Part shown: positions 6,975 to 14,734 of the stretch, in pieces
Layout of the letters: each line of letters opens with the position of its first letter
Position numbering within the stretch: the first letter of the stretch is position 1
Assembly (NCBI GenBank): GCA_043801935.1
Contig: JAZDLO010000217.1
Span: 1-27,307 of the forward strand
Length of the DNA: 27,307 nt
Direction: 5' to 3'
Source of the DNA: JAZDLO01 sp043801935
GTDB taxonomy: Bacteria > Actinomycetota > Thermoleophilia > RBG-16-64-13
Made by a program: the position numbers and the translations under genes
Notes under the pieces: model-generated
What the model was told of the DNA's origin: nothing
Database searches by the model: none
The model's input: only the letters and a program-made list of their open reading frames with translations

Positions 6975-9900
6975 CTAGACGGTCGCAGCTCCTCTCCCGG
7001 CCGTGCCGTCTCGGACGGGCGCTGATGAGCCACCGTGACTGTTCCCAGCCTCGTCGGTGGTCACGCCGGGCTTGAGTATCACCCCGCGCTGCTGCTTGCC
7101 GTTGATCTTGACCACAAGGGGCTCGGAGAAGTGGAGATGGCGCACGAACTCCCCTTCGCGCTGGGCCGGTTGGGATCCCAGCCACTCCCAGTCGAGGAAG
7201 CCATCGCCCGTTTCCGGGTTGACCGTGAAATAGCCGACTCGGAACGAGGTCAGGTTCTGGAAGAAATGGCTGCCCTGGGACGGAGTGACCTTGATGTCCT
7301 TGAGCCCGGACTCCACTATCACCCGGGCTCCGGAGATCTGCTCCCAGGTGACCGGGATCCCCAGCCAGGGGTCGGCTGAGCCCCAGCGACCCAGCCCGAT
7401 CAAGATGTAGGGAAGGCCCTCGGCCGACAGCTCGGCGTTGAACCGAGCCACCTCCGCTGCTATCTCCCGGCTTTTTGCGCGCTCGAAGCGGGCGTAGTCG
7501 ACGGCCAGCACGTCGCGGATGTGGGCCAGCTTTCCATTGCCCATCACGCTGCTCGAGCGGCACACTATCTCTTCAGGCCGCGCATCGTCCACTTCCAGCT
7601 CCTGCGATTCTCGAGACATGGCCAGCGGGCGCATCTGCAGGAAGCCGAACTCCCGGGGCCCGTCCCCGGAAGCGGAGAGGTCCCCCGCGAATTCGATCTC
7701 CACCTCGGTATTCATCCCCCAGCGCCCCAACTCCATGAGTCGCGCCAAGATCTCAGGGAGGGGGAAGGCGTGTTGTTTGAGGATGGGGGCGAAGCTCACC
7801 AAGCGGACGCCCGGCCGCGAGGTGCCGTCGTACACGGCGTCGTTCTCAGGGGAGTACGTCGACACCAACAGAGCCAGGGTGCCGTCGGCCTCGGCGACCG
7901 CGAGAGGATAGTGGCGCTCGGCGGCTTCATCACTCTCGCCGTCAAGGTCCAAGGCGATGAAGTTCCGCTGGGAGTTGGCGACCATGTCGTCCACGGTGGA
8001 GAACTGGACGAGGTGCTGCGGGTACTTGGGGCAGAATGCCAACGACTGTTCCCCGTCGACGACCGTGCGCCCCAGCCCCAATGCCACGGCGACCACCCCG
8101 TCCTCAGCGGCCAGCGGGGGCGAGGGATAGAAGTTGTACGAGCGAGCCACTCCTGCGAAATGAGGATAGAAGCGGTTTTCGTGGCGCGCCCCCACCAGCT
8201 TCTGGATCATCACCGCCATCTTCTCTTCTTCCAAGCGGTAGGGGGTGACTTTGAAGTAGTTCTTAGCGTAGGTGAGGAAGGTCGAGGCGAAGACCTTCTT
8301 GACGGCCGTCACCAGGTGGCGCAGGCGCTCGTCGCGATCGGGGTGATTGTTGGGCAGCATGTAGGTCTCGTACACTCCGGCCAGGGGCTGGTATTGGGAA
8401 TCCTCGAGCAGGCTGGAAGATCGCACGGCCAGGGGGTGATCGACCAACTCCAGGTATGCGGCCAGCCTCTGTTCTATCTCGGGGGGAAAGACGCCTGCGG
8501 CGAAGCGCTCGTGTATCTCGTAGTCGTCATCCGACCGCATCGCGAAGGCGCGCAGGTCGTTGTCCTCGATGAAGCGGTCGAACACGCCTGTGCTCAGCAC
8601 CAGCGCTGGGGGCACGGTGATCTTAACGCCCGGGAACTCCTCCTCGCCGATGTCGCGTAGCAGGTGACGAACGAACGCCAGCGCTCGAGCTTTCCCCCCC
8701 AGGGATCCCTCTCCGATGCGGGAGAAGCTGTCTTGAGTGTCGAAGGTACCGGGATCGAAATCACTCACCGTTTCTCTGGTCTGCTCCCGCCGATACGCAT
8801 CGATCTCGCCGATAAGGTACTGGCGCCGCTCTTCTGGGACGGTGTAGTCGGCGGCCGTGCGCGGGCGCAGGTGGTGGGCGAGATGGAACTCGGTGCGCGC
8901 TTTCAGCCAGCGGGAGAAGTGGTTGCGCTCGGCGTGGTAGGTGATGGACTCGTTCGGGACGGTATGGAGCATCGCCAGTAGGCCCTTCATGTCCGTGGCC
9001 CGCCCGAGCGGAGTGCCGTCGGGAAGCCGGAAGACGAAGTCCCCGAACGCGAAGTTGTCCACCATGAACCGGCGTAGGTCGGTGAGAAGCGTGGGGGAAC
9101 CCTTGAGGAGGAACTCCGCTCCCACCTCTCGGGCCAGCGCCTCACTCTCCGGGCGGCTGGACTGGAGCAAGATGGGGATATCGGGCCAGGCCTGCTTGAC
9201 AGTGCGGGCGAAGTCCGTTCCCGCTTCGGGGTTCAACCGGCCCTCTTGGGGGAACTCCACGTCCGCGATCACCCCCAGGGTGTCCTCCTGATAGGCGGAG
9301 AAGTGCGCCCAAGCCTCTTCATAGCCGGTGCAGAGCAGGATCTTGGGGCGGGCTCGCATGCGCAGGATCTTGTGCGCCGTGTTGATGCCCTCAGCGATGA
9401 GGCTTTGGGTGTGGTTGATGATCTCGGTGTAGATCATGGGCAGGAAGGACGAGTAGTAGCGGATGTTGTCCTCGATGAGCAGAATGACTTGGACCCCGGC
9501 TACGCCCGTGTCGTAAGCCACGTTGAGCTTGTCTTCCATGTACTTGGTGATGGCCAGCAGGATGCGGGAGTCTCCCTGCCAGAGGAAGATCCGCTCGAGT
9601 TCGGAGGTGTCGTGACGAGACATGAACTCCGCGAGCTCGCCGCCGTCGTAGGCCAAGAGGATCACGGGGATGTCGAGGCCCGCCTCTCGCACCGACCGGG
9701 CCAGTTCCGCGGCGTCCATGTCGCCGAGGTTCACCGCGGTGACGATGAGATTGAAACGGCTCTCGGCCTTGGCCAAGGCGATGGCCTCGGCGCCGGTGGC
9801 CATGTGGGTCAGCCCGGTGGTGTGGTGGAGGTTCAGATCCAGGAACTCACCGAGAAGGAGTTCGCCCAATTGGCCGTCTTCTTGGAGGATGAAAGTATCG

Positions 9901-10007
9901 TAGGTGCTCGATACCAGGATGATGTTCTCCACCCTCCGGGCCATGAGGTGCTGGAAGTCGCTGGCGCGACTCCATTCCAGTTTGATCGGCTGTGGAGCGT
10001 CCGGCAT
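6975..10007 (-). CDS. PEP/pyruvate-binding domain protein with N-terminal receiver-like domains
   Basis: The 1010-residue protein starts with two response-regulator-like regions. The first is about residues 30-160 (IILVSSTYDT, LIVTAVNLGDMDA, IPVILLAYDGG). The second is about 165-335, with an acidic pocket VILLIEDN, LGVIADVEFP, IPILLQSS and a Lys in EFLLKGSP. A linker follows to about residue 430, then a PPDK/PEP-synthase nucleotide-binding domain beginning at GSLGGKARALAFVRHLL, with LAVRSSSLLEDSQYQPLAGVYETYM and EFGFLQMRPL. The central phospho-His swivel domain and the PEP-binding barrel of PpsA or PPDK are absent, so it is unlikely to be a complete PEP synthase. Function is unknown; a signal-controlled phosphotransfer role is inference. 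It lies 16 nt downstream of gdhA on the same strand. Confidence 0.85.
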   Translation of the reverse strand: MPDAPQPIKLEWSRASDFQHLMARRVENIILVSSTYDTFILQEDGQLGELLLGEFLDLNLHHTTGLTHMATGAEAIALAKAESRFNLIVTAVNLGDMDAAELARSVREAGLDIPVILLAYDGGELAEFMSRHDTSELERIFLWQGDSRILLAITKYMEDKLNVAYDTGVAGVQVILLIEDNIRYYSSFLPMIYTEIINHTQSLIAEGINTAHKILRMRARPKILLCTGYEEAWAHFSAYQEDTLGVIADVEFPQEGRLNPEAGTDFARTVKQAWPDIPILLQSSRPESEALAREVGAEFLLKGSPTLLTDLRRFMVDNFAFGDFVFRLPDGTPLGRATDMKGLLAMLHTVPNESITYHAERNHFSRWLKARTEFHLAHHLRPRTAADYTVPEERRQYLIGEIDAYRREQTRETVSDFDPGTFDTQDSFSRIGEGSLGGKARALAFVRHLLRDIGEEEFPGVKITVPPALVLSTGVFDRFIEDNDLRAFAMRSDDDYEIHERFAAGVFPPEIEQRLAAYLELVDHPLAVRSSSLLEDSQYQPLAGVYETYMLPNNHPDRDERLRHLVTAVKKVFASTFLTYAKNYFKVTPYRLEEEKMAVMIQKLVGARHENRFYPHFAGVARSYNFYPSPPLAAEDGVVAVALGLGRTVVDGEQSLAFCPKYPQHLVQFSTVDDMVANSQRNFIALDLDGESDEAAERHYPLAVAEADGTLALLVSTYSPENDAVYDGTSRPGVRLVSFAPILKQHAFPLPEILARLMELGRWGMNTEVEIEFAGDLSASGDGPREFGFLQMRPLAMSRESQELEVDDARPEEIVCRSSSVMGNGKLAHIRDVLAVDYARFERAKSREIAAEVARFNAELSAEGLPYILIGLGRWGSADPWLGIPVTWEQISGARVIVESGLKDIKVTPSQGSHFFQNLTSFRVGYFTVNPETGDGFLDWEWLGSQPAQREGEFVRHLHFSEPLVVKINGKQQRGVILKPGVTTDEAGNSHGGSSAPVRDGTAGRGAATV

Positions 10008-10023
10008 GCTTTGACCCCGCTGT

Positions 10024-11385
10024 CTACACCAGCCCTTGATCCATCATGGCGTCCGCGACTTTGAGGAAGCTGGCTATGTTGGCTCCATTGACATAGTTGC
10101 CGGGAGTGCCGTAAGCGGCCGCGGCCTCCACGCAGGCTTGGTGGATGCTCTGCATGATCTGCTGCAGTCGGCCGTCGACCTCGTCCCGGAGCCAGCAGAT
10201 GCGCATGGAGTTCTGGCTCATCTCGAGGCCGGAGGTGGCTACCCCGCCCGCATTGGCGGCCTTACCGGGCGCGTAGAGGATGCCGGCGTCCAAGAAGATG
10301 TTCACTCCCTCCACCGTGGTCGGCATGTTGGCCCCTTCGGCCACCAACATGACACCATTCTTGATGAGATTCCGCGCGTCCTTCTCGTTGATCTCGTTCT
10401 GGGTGGCGCAGGGAAAGGCGCAGTCTGCCTTGACGTCCCATTCGGGCGACTGGTCGGCCGTCGGATCGAAGGGGGTGTAGACGGCGCTCGGGTACCTGTC
10501 CGCGTACTCCTTGATGCGACCCCGATGAAGGTTCTTGAGCTCTTTGATGAAGACGAGCTTGTCGGTGTCGATGCCCGCCTCGTCATAGATGAAGCCGTTG
10601 GAGTCGGAAACCGTCACCGGTTTTCCACCCAGCTGCAGGATCTTCTCGAGGGCGAACTGGGCCACGTTGCCGCTGCCGGAGACCAAGCAGGTCTTGCCCT
10701 CCAGGGTGTCGCCTCTGGTGGCCAGCATCTCGGCGGCGAAGTAGATGCACCCGTAGCCGGTGGCCTCGGGACGGACGAGGGAGCCGCCCCAGTTGACCCC
10801 TTTGCCTGTCAGCACGCCCGAGAACTCGTTGGCCAGGCGCTTGTACATACCGAAGAGGTACCCGATCTCCCGGCCGCCCACCCCGATGTCCCCGGCAGGT
10901 ACGTCGGTATCGTGGCCTATGTGGCGGTAGAGCTCGCACATGAAGCTCTGGCAGAAGCGCATGACCTCGCCCTCGCTCTTGCCCTTGGGATCGAAGTCCG
11001 AGCCGCCCTTGCCGCCTCCCATGGGGAGCGTGGTGAGAGCGTTCTTGAACACCTGCTCGAAGGCCAGGAACTTCAGGATGCCCAGGGTGACCGAGGGGTG
11101 GAAGCGCAGGCCGCCCTTGTACGGACCGATAGCGGAGTTCATCTGGACGCGAAAGCCCCGGTTGACCTGGATCTCGCCTTGATCGTCCACCCAGGGCACC
11201 CGGAACATGATCACCCGCTCCGGCTCCACCATACGCTCCATGATTTTGGCCGCCCGGTATTCTGGATGGCGCTCGATCACCAGGGTGGTGGATTCCACCA
11301 CCTCAAGGACCGCCTGGTGGAACTCCGGTTCGGCCGGGTTCTTGGCCTTGACGAGCGCGACGATCTCCGCGGCATACTCGTGCAT
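10024..11385 (-). CDS. gdhA: NADP-type glutamate dehydrogenase
   Basis: GdhA interconverts 2-oxoglutarate plus ammonia and glutamate. The 453-residue protein has the hexameric-family blocks RVPWVDDQGEIQVNRGFRVQ, IGPYKGGLRFHPSV, LPMGGGKGGSDFDPKGKS with the catalytic lysines, PAGDIGVGGREIGYL, and the Rossmann motif VSGSGNVAQFALEK. These resemble the NADP-preferring bacterial type. The start chosen is ATG at 11385, preceded by GGGAGGGAG at a good distance; a frame extension to 11424 has no supporting site. The downstream PEP/pyruvate-binding gene is 16 nt away and probably co-transcribed. Confidence 0.95.
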   Translation of the reverse strand: MHEYAAEIVALVKAKNPAEPEFHQAVLEVVESTTLVIERHPEYRAAKIMERMVEPERVIMFRVPWVDDQGEIQVNRGFRVQMNSAIGPYKGGLRFHPSVTLGILKFLAFEQVFKNALTTLPMGGGKGGSDFDPKGKSEGEVMRFCQSFMCELYRHIGHDTDVPAGDIGVGGREIGYLFGMYKRLANEFSGVLTGKGVNWGGSLVRPEATGYGCIYFAAEMLATRGDTLEGKTCLVSGSGNVAQFALEKILQLGGKPVTVSDSNGFIYDEAGIDTDKLVFIKELKNLHRGRIKEYADRYPSAVYTPFDPTADQSPEWDVKADCAFPCATQNEINEKDARNLIKNGVMLVAEGANMPTTVEGVNIFLDAGILYAPGKAANAGGVATSGLEMSQNSMRICWLRDEVDGRLQQIMQSIHQACVEAAAAYGTPGNYVNGANIASFLKVADAMMDQGLV

Positions 11386-11489
11386 AGCTCCCTCCCGGGG
11401 AAGCCCGCGCCTCCTCGGCGCCAAGGGTGTTTAGGGGACGTTGCCCTGCGGTCCATGATAAGTCCGGAAGCCGGGACGCGTCTACCGGT

Positions 11490-11918
11490 TCACGTCGACG
11501 ACGCCAACACCGCGATCACCGATCCGAAGGCGACGACCACCTGCACGGGAATACCGAACGCCGGATGCGCTTCGCCGTGGGGGAAGCTCCGCCAGTGGCT
11601 GGGAAATAAGCGGCGGCGGGCGGCGCCGGGGAGGACGGCGTCGAAGACGTCGAGGTCGGGCAGAGAGGAAACGACGGCGGCCAGCACCGCTCGCGAGGGC
11701 AGGTCGAGGAGGAGGGCAAGCGCCGCCACCGCGGCGATCGAGACGGCCACGTCCAGTGAGGCCCATAGAGTGCGGTGCCGGTGCCGCGTGTAGTCCCAAT
11801 GCGGTACCAGGTCGAGCAGGAGGTGGAGGGCGAGGGCGCAGATGACGGTCAGGGCCACGCCCAGCGGCGCCAGGGTACCCAATGACAGACCGGACAAGGC
11901 ATGTACGCATACCCACAT
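11490..11918 (-). CDS. Small membrane protein, DUF457/YdjM-like
   Basis: The 142-residue protein has about four hydrophobic segments and a set of polar residues near membranes: HALSG at the N-terminus, HLLLDLVPHWD, RHRHRT, SSLPDLDVFD and FPHGEAHPAFG. Conserved His/Asp pairs in that order recall the membrane-bound putative metal-dependent hydrolases of the DUF457/YdjM type, but I am not certain of the family and no activity should be assumed. The ATG sits inside a 14-nt palindrome and no ribosome-binding site is evident. It is divergent from the selenorhodanese gene. Confidence 0.6.
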   Translation of the reverse strand: MWVCVHALSGLSLGTLAPLGVALTVICALALHLLLDLVPHWDYTRHRHRTLWASLDVAVSIAAVAALALLLDLPSRAVLAAVVSSLPDLDVFDAVLPGAARRRLFPSHWRSFPHGEAHPAFGIPVQVVVAFGSVIAVLASST

Positions 11919-11925
11919 GCGTGGG
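11912..11925. promoter_or_regulatory. Palindrome over the start of the membrane protein gene
   Basis: CCCACATGCGTGGG is a 5-bp perfect inverted repeat with a 4-nt centre. It covers the minus-strand ATG (complement at 11916-11918). On the minus strand a TAGAAT hexamer lies a few bases upstream. It may be an operator or an mRNA hairpin, but it could be chance. Confidence 0.25.
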
Positions 11926-12006
11926 ATTCTAGTGCGGTGGGAAAGGGAAAGCTAACCGGCTGGCGCAAGATTCGCACAGTGTCATGATTCGTCAGGGGAG
12001 CTGAAC

Positions 12007-13350
12007 ATGGAGCTAAAGCAGGTCGATCGTGAAGAGATCGCAAGCCTGCGCGAGGAGCATCGGCGCGGTTCTTCGCTAGGTATCGTGCCCGGATTCTACT
12101 CCCGCTTGGTCGAAGAGGCGGAGACTTTCCTGATCCAGGAGCCCGACGGCCCGGGAGAGGCGCCGTACACACTCGGATATGTCCTGTCGCTCGAACGCCC
12201 TCATGCCGGACATAGCCATGTGACCGTAATCGAACTGCACCTGGCCCCCGCCTACCAGACCCGCTATGAAGACGTCCTCGACCTGGTCAAGGAAGGACTT
12301 GGACCAACGGCGTATCTGGTCCGCACGGACGACTGTCGCCTCAACGCCACGTTTCTGGCCCGGGGGCTTCAGATGGAGGCCACGGCCCTGGTCATGCTAC
12401 CGGAGAAGGAGGATCGGCTCTCTGGGTCGAGGCGGGGTCGCACTCCGCCCGGGAGCGGGACCGGCGCTGCAGGCCCGGGCGTCGGGGGCGACGCGCCCGG
12501 GGGGACGGGTGTCGACCTGGCTGTGCTCACCGGGGAGTATCTGGCTGCTCTCAAGGAGCTGGTCGTGGGCGAAAGCGCGCCGGCCGGCGAGCATGATGTG
12601 CACCGTCACGAGGACATGGCCGGTCATGGAGACACGGGCGGTCACGGAGATACAGCCGGCGGCGAAGGTGCGCACAGCCACAGCAACGCCGACCCGGCCG
12701 CGGCCTTCGCTGAACTGGAGACCCTGGCCCGGCAAGGGCGCAACTGGGTGGTGCTGCAGCAGGGTCGCCCGGTAGCGGTGATCGCCCGCCTGGACGGGGG
12801 AGACGGCAGGCATGAACTACTCGATTTCGCCGTCGCCCGCGCCGGCGAGGCGGACCTGGCCGTGGCGCTGGATCGCGCCGGTGAGGCCGTATGGAGTGCC
12901 GGCCGCCGGCCGGCGGCGGTCATCGACGCGAGCGAGGCGGCCCGCCGCCGCATCTTCCGGGAGGCCGGCTACTACAGCGCGGCCGCCTATATGGTGTTCT
13001 ACGACCCGGAGGCGGGCCGCCCGAGTGTGGGCGCGGTGGGCGTCGATGAGCTGCAGGCCATGATCGACGAGAAGGAGCAGTTCCGCCTGGTCGATGTGCT
13101 GGGTGAGGAGCATTGGAGAGAGGGCCACATCCCCGGATCGGAATGGATCGACTTCAAGGGTCTAGCCAGGGAAGCCCGGCGTCGGTTCAAGGCGGAGGAG
13201 CCCATCGTGCTCTACTGCAACGGCTTCACCTGAGAGGCCAGCGCTATCGCGGCCGATAAGCTGCGACAACTAGGCTTCACGAACGTGCGCGATTTCGCCG
13301 GCGGCTTGGAGGAATGGACGGAGACCGGCCGGGGGCTGGAGGAAGCGTGA
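12007..13350 (+). CDS. GNAT-like/His-rich/rhodanese selenoprotein (in-frame TGA = Sec409)
   Basis: Read through the TGA at 13231-13233, this is a 447-residue protein. Residues about 1-135 and 225-345 look like two GNAT-like domains (FLARGLQMEATALVML; REAGYYSAAAYMVFY). Between them are a Gly/Pro linker and a His-rich run near 195-222 with seven His. A single rhodanese domain from about 350 has LVDVLGEEHWREGHIPGSEWIDF and then YC-NGFT-U-EAS. Cys404 and Sec409 occupy the C-x4-C-x2-S positions of one rhodanese subgroup. After the TGA the frame continues with AIAADKLRQLGFTNVRDFAGGLEEW, clear rhodanese C-terminal sequence, to a TGA at 13348 that overlaps the next gene's GTG. Hairpins follow the TGA. 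Start ATG 12007 has GGGGAG upstream. Without readthrough the rhodanese domain would be cut at its active site. A nonsense mutation is the alternative, but a second Sec gene is in the window. Confidence 0.85.
13231..13262 (+). promoter_or_regulatory. UGA(Sec) codon and candidate SECIS of the rhodanese gene
   Basis: Two alternative hairpins follow the TGA. One pairs AGC..TATCG (13240-13249) with CGATA.GCT (13254-13262) around a CGGC loop 17-20 nt after the TGA, with a small internal loop. The other pairs GGCC-A-GCG (13236-13243) with CGC-GGCC (13248-13254) around CTAT. The first has the better spacing for a bacterial SECIS. Folding is by eye. Confidence 0.5.
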
Positions 13351-14393
13351 AGACATCTTTGATCGACAGAGGCTCGGTGGAGCGGCTGCTGTTGTTGGCC
13401 GGCGCTCTTCGCTCCGGTCTCATCGACGCCTTGGCGGTGGGGGGCGCCTTGGCCGCCGGCGAAGCGGCCCAGGCGGCTGGGACGGACCTTCGAGCCAGCC
13501 GGATCGTCCTGGAAGCACTGGTGGGGGAGAGTGTCGTCGAACGAGTGGTCGAGCCTCGTCCCCCGGGCAGCGCGCCGGACCGGGGGACGAGGCTCCCGCC
13601 GGCCGGCGGCGCGGGTGACGGAGACGACCCCGGGGCAGCCGTCCGTTACCGGCTCACCGCGTTGGGCAGGGAGCACCTGGTGGATGAGGGACCGGAATTG
13701 GAGCGCTCGGGTCTGCTCCATCAGGTGAACAAGCTCCGGGGCTGGCTCGAGCTGCCCGAGGTCATCCGCACCGGGCGGCCGCTCCCTCGGGATCCCGCCA
13801 AACGCGACATGCGCAGTTTCGTTTCCGCCATGGGAGAGCGGGACGCGGCTGTGCTCGACGAGATCCTGGAGCGGTGCCTTGCCTATGCCGGACCGATCAG
13901 GACGATGCTCGATGTGGGCGGGGCCGTCGGCCACATGGCCCGGCATTTCTCCCGTTGCGGGGTGCGGGCCACCTTGCTCGACCGGGAGAACGTCATCCCG
14001 GTGGCCCGGGAGTTCCTCGGGGGCGAGGGCGCCGACATCGCGTTGGTCGGAGGTGACTACACCCAGTCCCTGCCGGCCGGGCCCTTCGACCTGGTTTACC
14101 TGGGTAACGTCTACCACATCTACGGTCCGGTCACGAACGCGCGCGTCACCCGGGAGGTTTTCTCCATCCTGTCCGCGGGAGGGACCATCGCCATCCAGGA
14201 CCACGTGTGGGGGCGGAGCCCCCGGGCGGCTCTCTTCGCGGTGAACATGCTACAGGCGACCGAAGAGGGCGGAGTGTGGACCGAGGCTCAGTACCGAGAG
14301 TGGTTGACCGGCGCCGGTTTTGGGCAGGTCGAGGCGCTGGATCTACAAACGACCGCATCCCAGCTTATCCTGGGCAGGCGGCCGCGGCCCTAG
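13347..14393 (+). CDS. Class I SAM methyltransferase with N-terminal winged-helix/dimerisation domain
   Basis: The 348-residue protein resembles small-molecule O-methyltransferases of the Methyltransf_2 type. Residues about 1-110 are the helical N-terminal domain (LLLLAGALRSGLIDALAVGG, ASRIVLEALVGESVVE). The SAM-binding core starts at MLDVGGAVGHMARHFSRCG (motif I), then LLDRENVIPVAREFL, DIALVGGDY, FDLVYLGNVYHIYG and GGTIAIQDHVW. The substrate is unknown. The GTG at 13347 overlaps the selenorhodanese stop (GTGA) and follows GGAGGA, so the two are coupled. An upstream ATG at 13314 would overlap the rhodanese and has no spacing from its Shine-Dalgarno. A Pro/Gly-rich insert near residues 68-95 is encoded by a perfect 16-bp inverted repeat. 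Confidence 0.82.
   Translation: MKTSLIDRGSVERLLLLAGALRSGLIDALAVGGALAAGEAAQAAGTDLRASRIVLEALVGESVVERVVEPRPPGSAPDRGTRLPPAGGAGDGDDPGAAVRYRLTALGREHLVDEGPELERSGLLHQVNKLRGWLELPEVIRTGRPLPRDPAKRDMRSFVSAMGERDAAVLDEILERCLAYAGPIRTMLDVGGAVGHMARHFSRCGVRATLLDRENVIPVAREFLGGEGADIALVGGDYTQSLPAGPFDLVYLGNVYHIYGPVTNARVTREVFSILSAGGTIAIQDHVWGRSPRAALFAVNMLQATEEGGVWTEAQYREWLTGAGFGQVEALDLQTTASQLILGRRPRP
13551..13595. repeat. Perfect 16-bp inverted repeat inside the methyltransferase gene
   Basis: GAGCCTCGTCCCCCGG at 13551-13566 is exactly complementary to CCGGGGGACGAGGCTC at 13580-13595, with a 13-nt loop. It encodes the Pro/Arg/Gly-rich linker between the winged-helix domain and the methyltransferase core, consistent with a small palindromic insert tolerated in frame. 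Confidence 0.85.
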
Positions 14394-14470
14394 GCGGGCC
14401 CGGAGGTTTATGAAAGCCCCAGAGCGGGCAGGCCACACTATGCCGTGGAGTTCGGATCGGGGAGGCGAGC

Positions 14471-14683
14471 GTGGGGAAAGTGGCTGACACCCAGGAGAAC
14501 ATGGCCAACTGCATATGCGGAGATTGCCCTTCAAAGCCTCGAGACGACCGAGCTATCTATTGCGCCAAGGGCAAGAGCCCGGAGTCGGTGCGCCAGCGTG
14601 GCTGCATATGCGGCGACTGCAAGATCTACGCAGACTTCGGTCTGACCAAAGGGTACTACTGCGACGAAGGCGTGACCGAGTGA
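14471..14683 (+). CDS. Small Cys-rich protein, DUF2769-like
   Basis: This 70-residue protein has two related cysteine blocks, NCICGDCPS near residue 15 and GCICGDCKIY near residue 45, each followed by a YC pair (YCAKGKS, YYCDEG). The spacing suits zinc or an iron-sulfur cluster and resembles DUF2769 proteins of anaerobes and methanogens as I recall them. The two blocks share the DNA string GCATATGCGG, which points to internal duplication. The GTG start has GGGGAGGCG upstream. It lies 51 nt before the flavodiiron gene and may serve as its redox partner; that is inference from position. Confidence 0.75.
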   Translation: MGKVADTQENMANCICGDCPSKPRDDRAIYCAKGKSPESVRQRGCICGDCKIYADFGLTKGYYCDEGVTE

Positions 14684-14734
14684 TCCAACGGCCGATGGCC
14701 TGCGGCGCATGACCAAATTCCAGTAGGAGCATGT

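Noticed and set aside
7521..8660. 379-codon plus-strand open frame inside the PEP/pyruvate-binding gene
   Set aside because: Antisense shadow without recognisable domains, while the minus-strand frame has clear motifs throughout.
10036..11793. 585-codon plus-strand open frame antisense to gdhA
   Set aside because: It is a high-GC shadow of gdhA and the membrane protein gene and resembles no protein.
13314..13346. Methyltransferase start at ATG 13314
   Set aside because: It would overlap the rhodanese C-terminus by 37 nt and abuts its Shine-Dalgarno with no spacing; GTG 13347 gives the usual coupled overlap.
14681..14683. A third selenocysteine TGA at the end of the DUF2769-like gene
   Set aside because: The sequence beyond shows no family similarity and the protein is complete at this stop.
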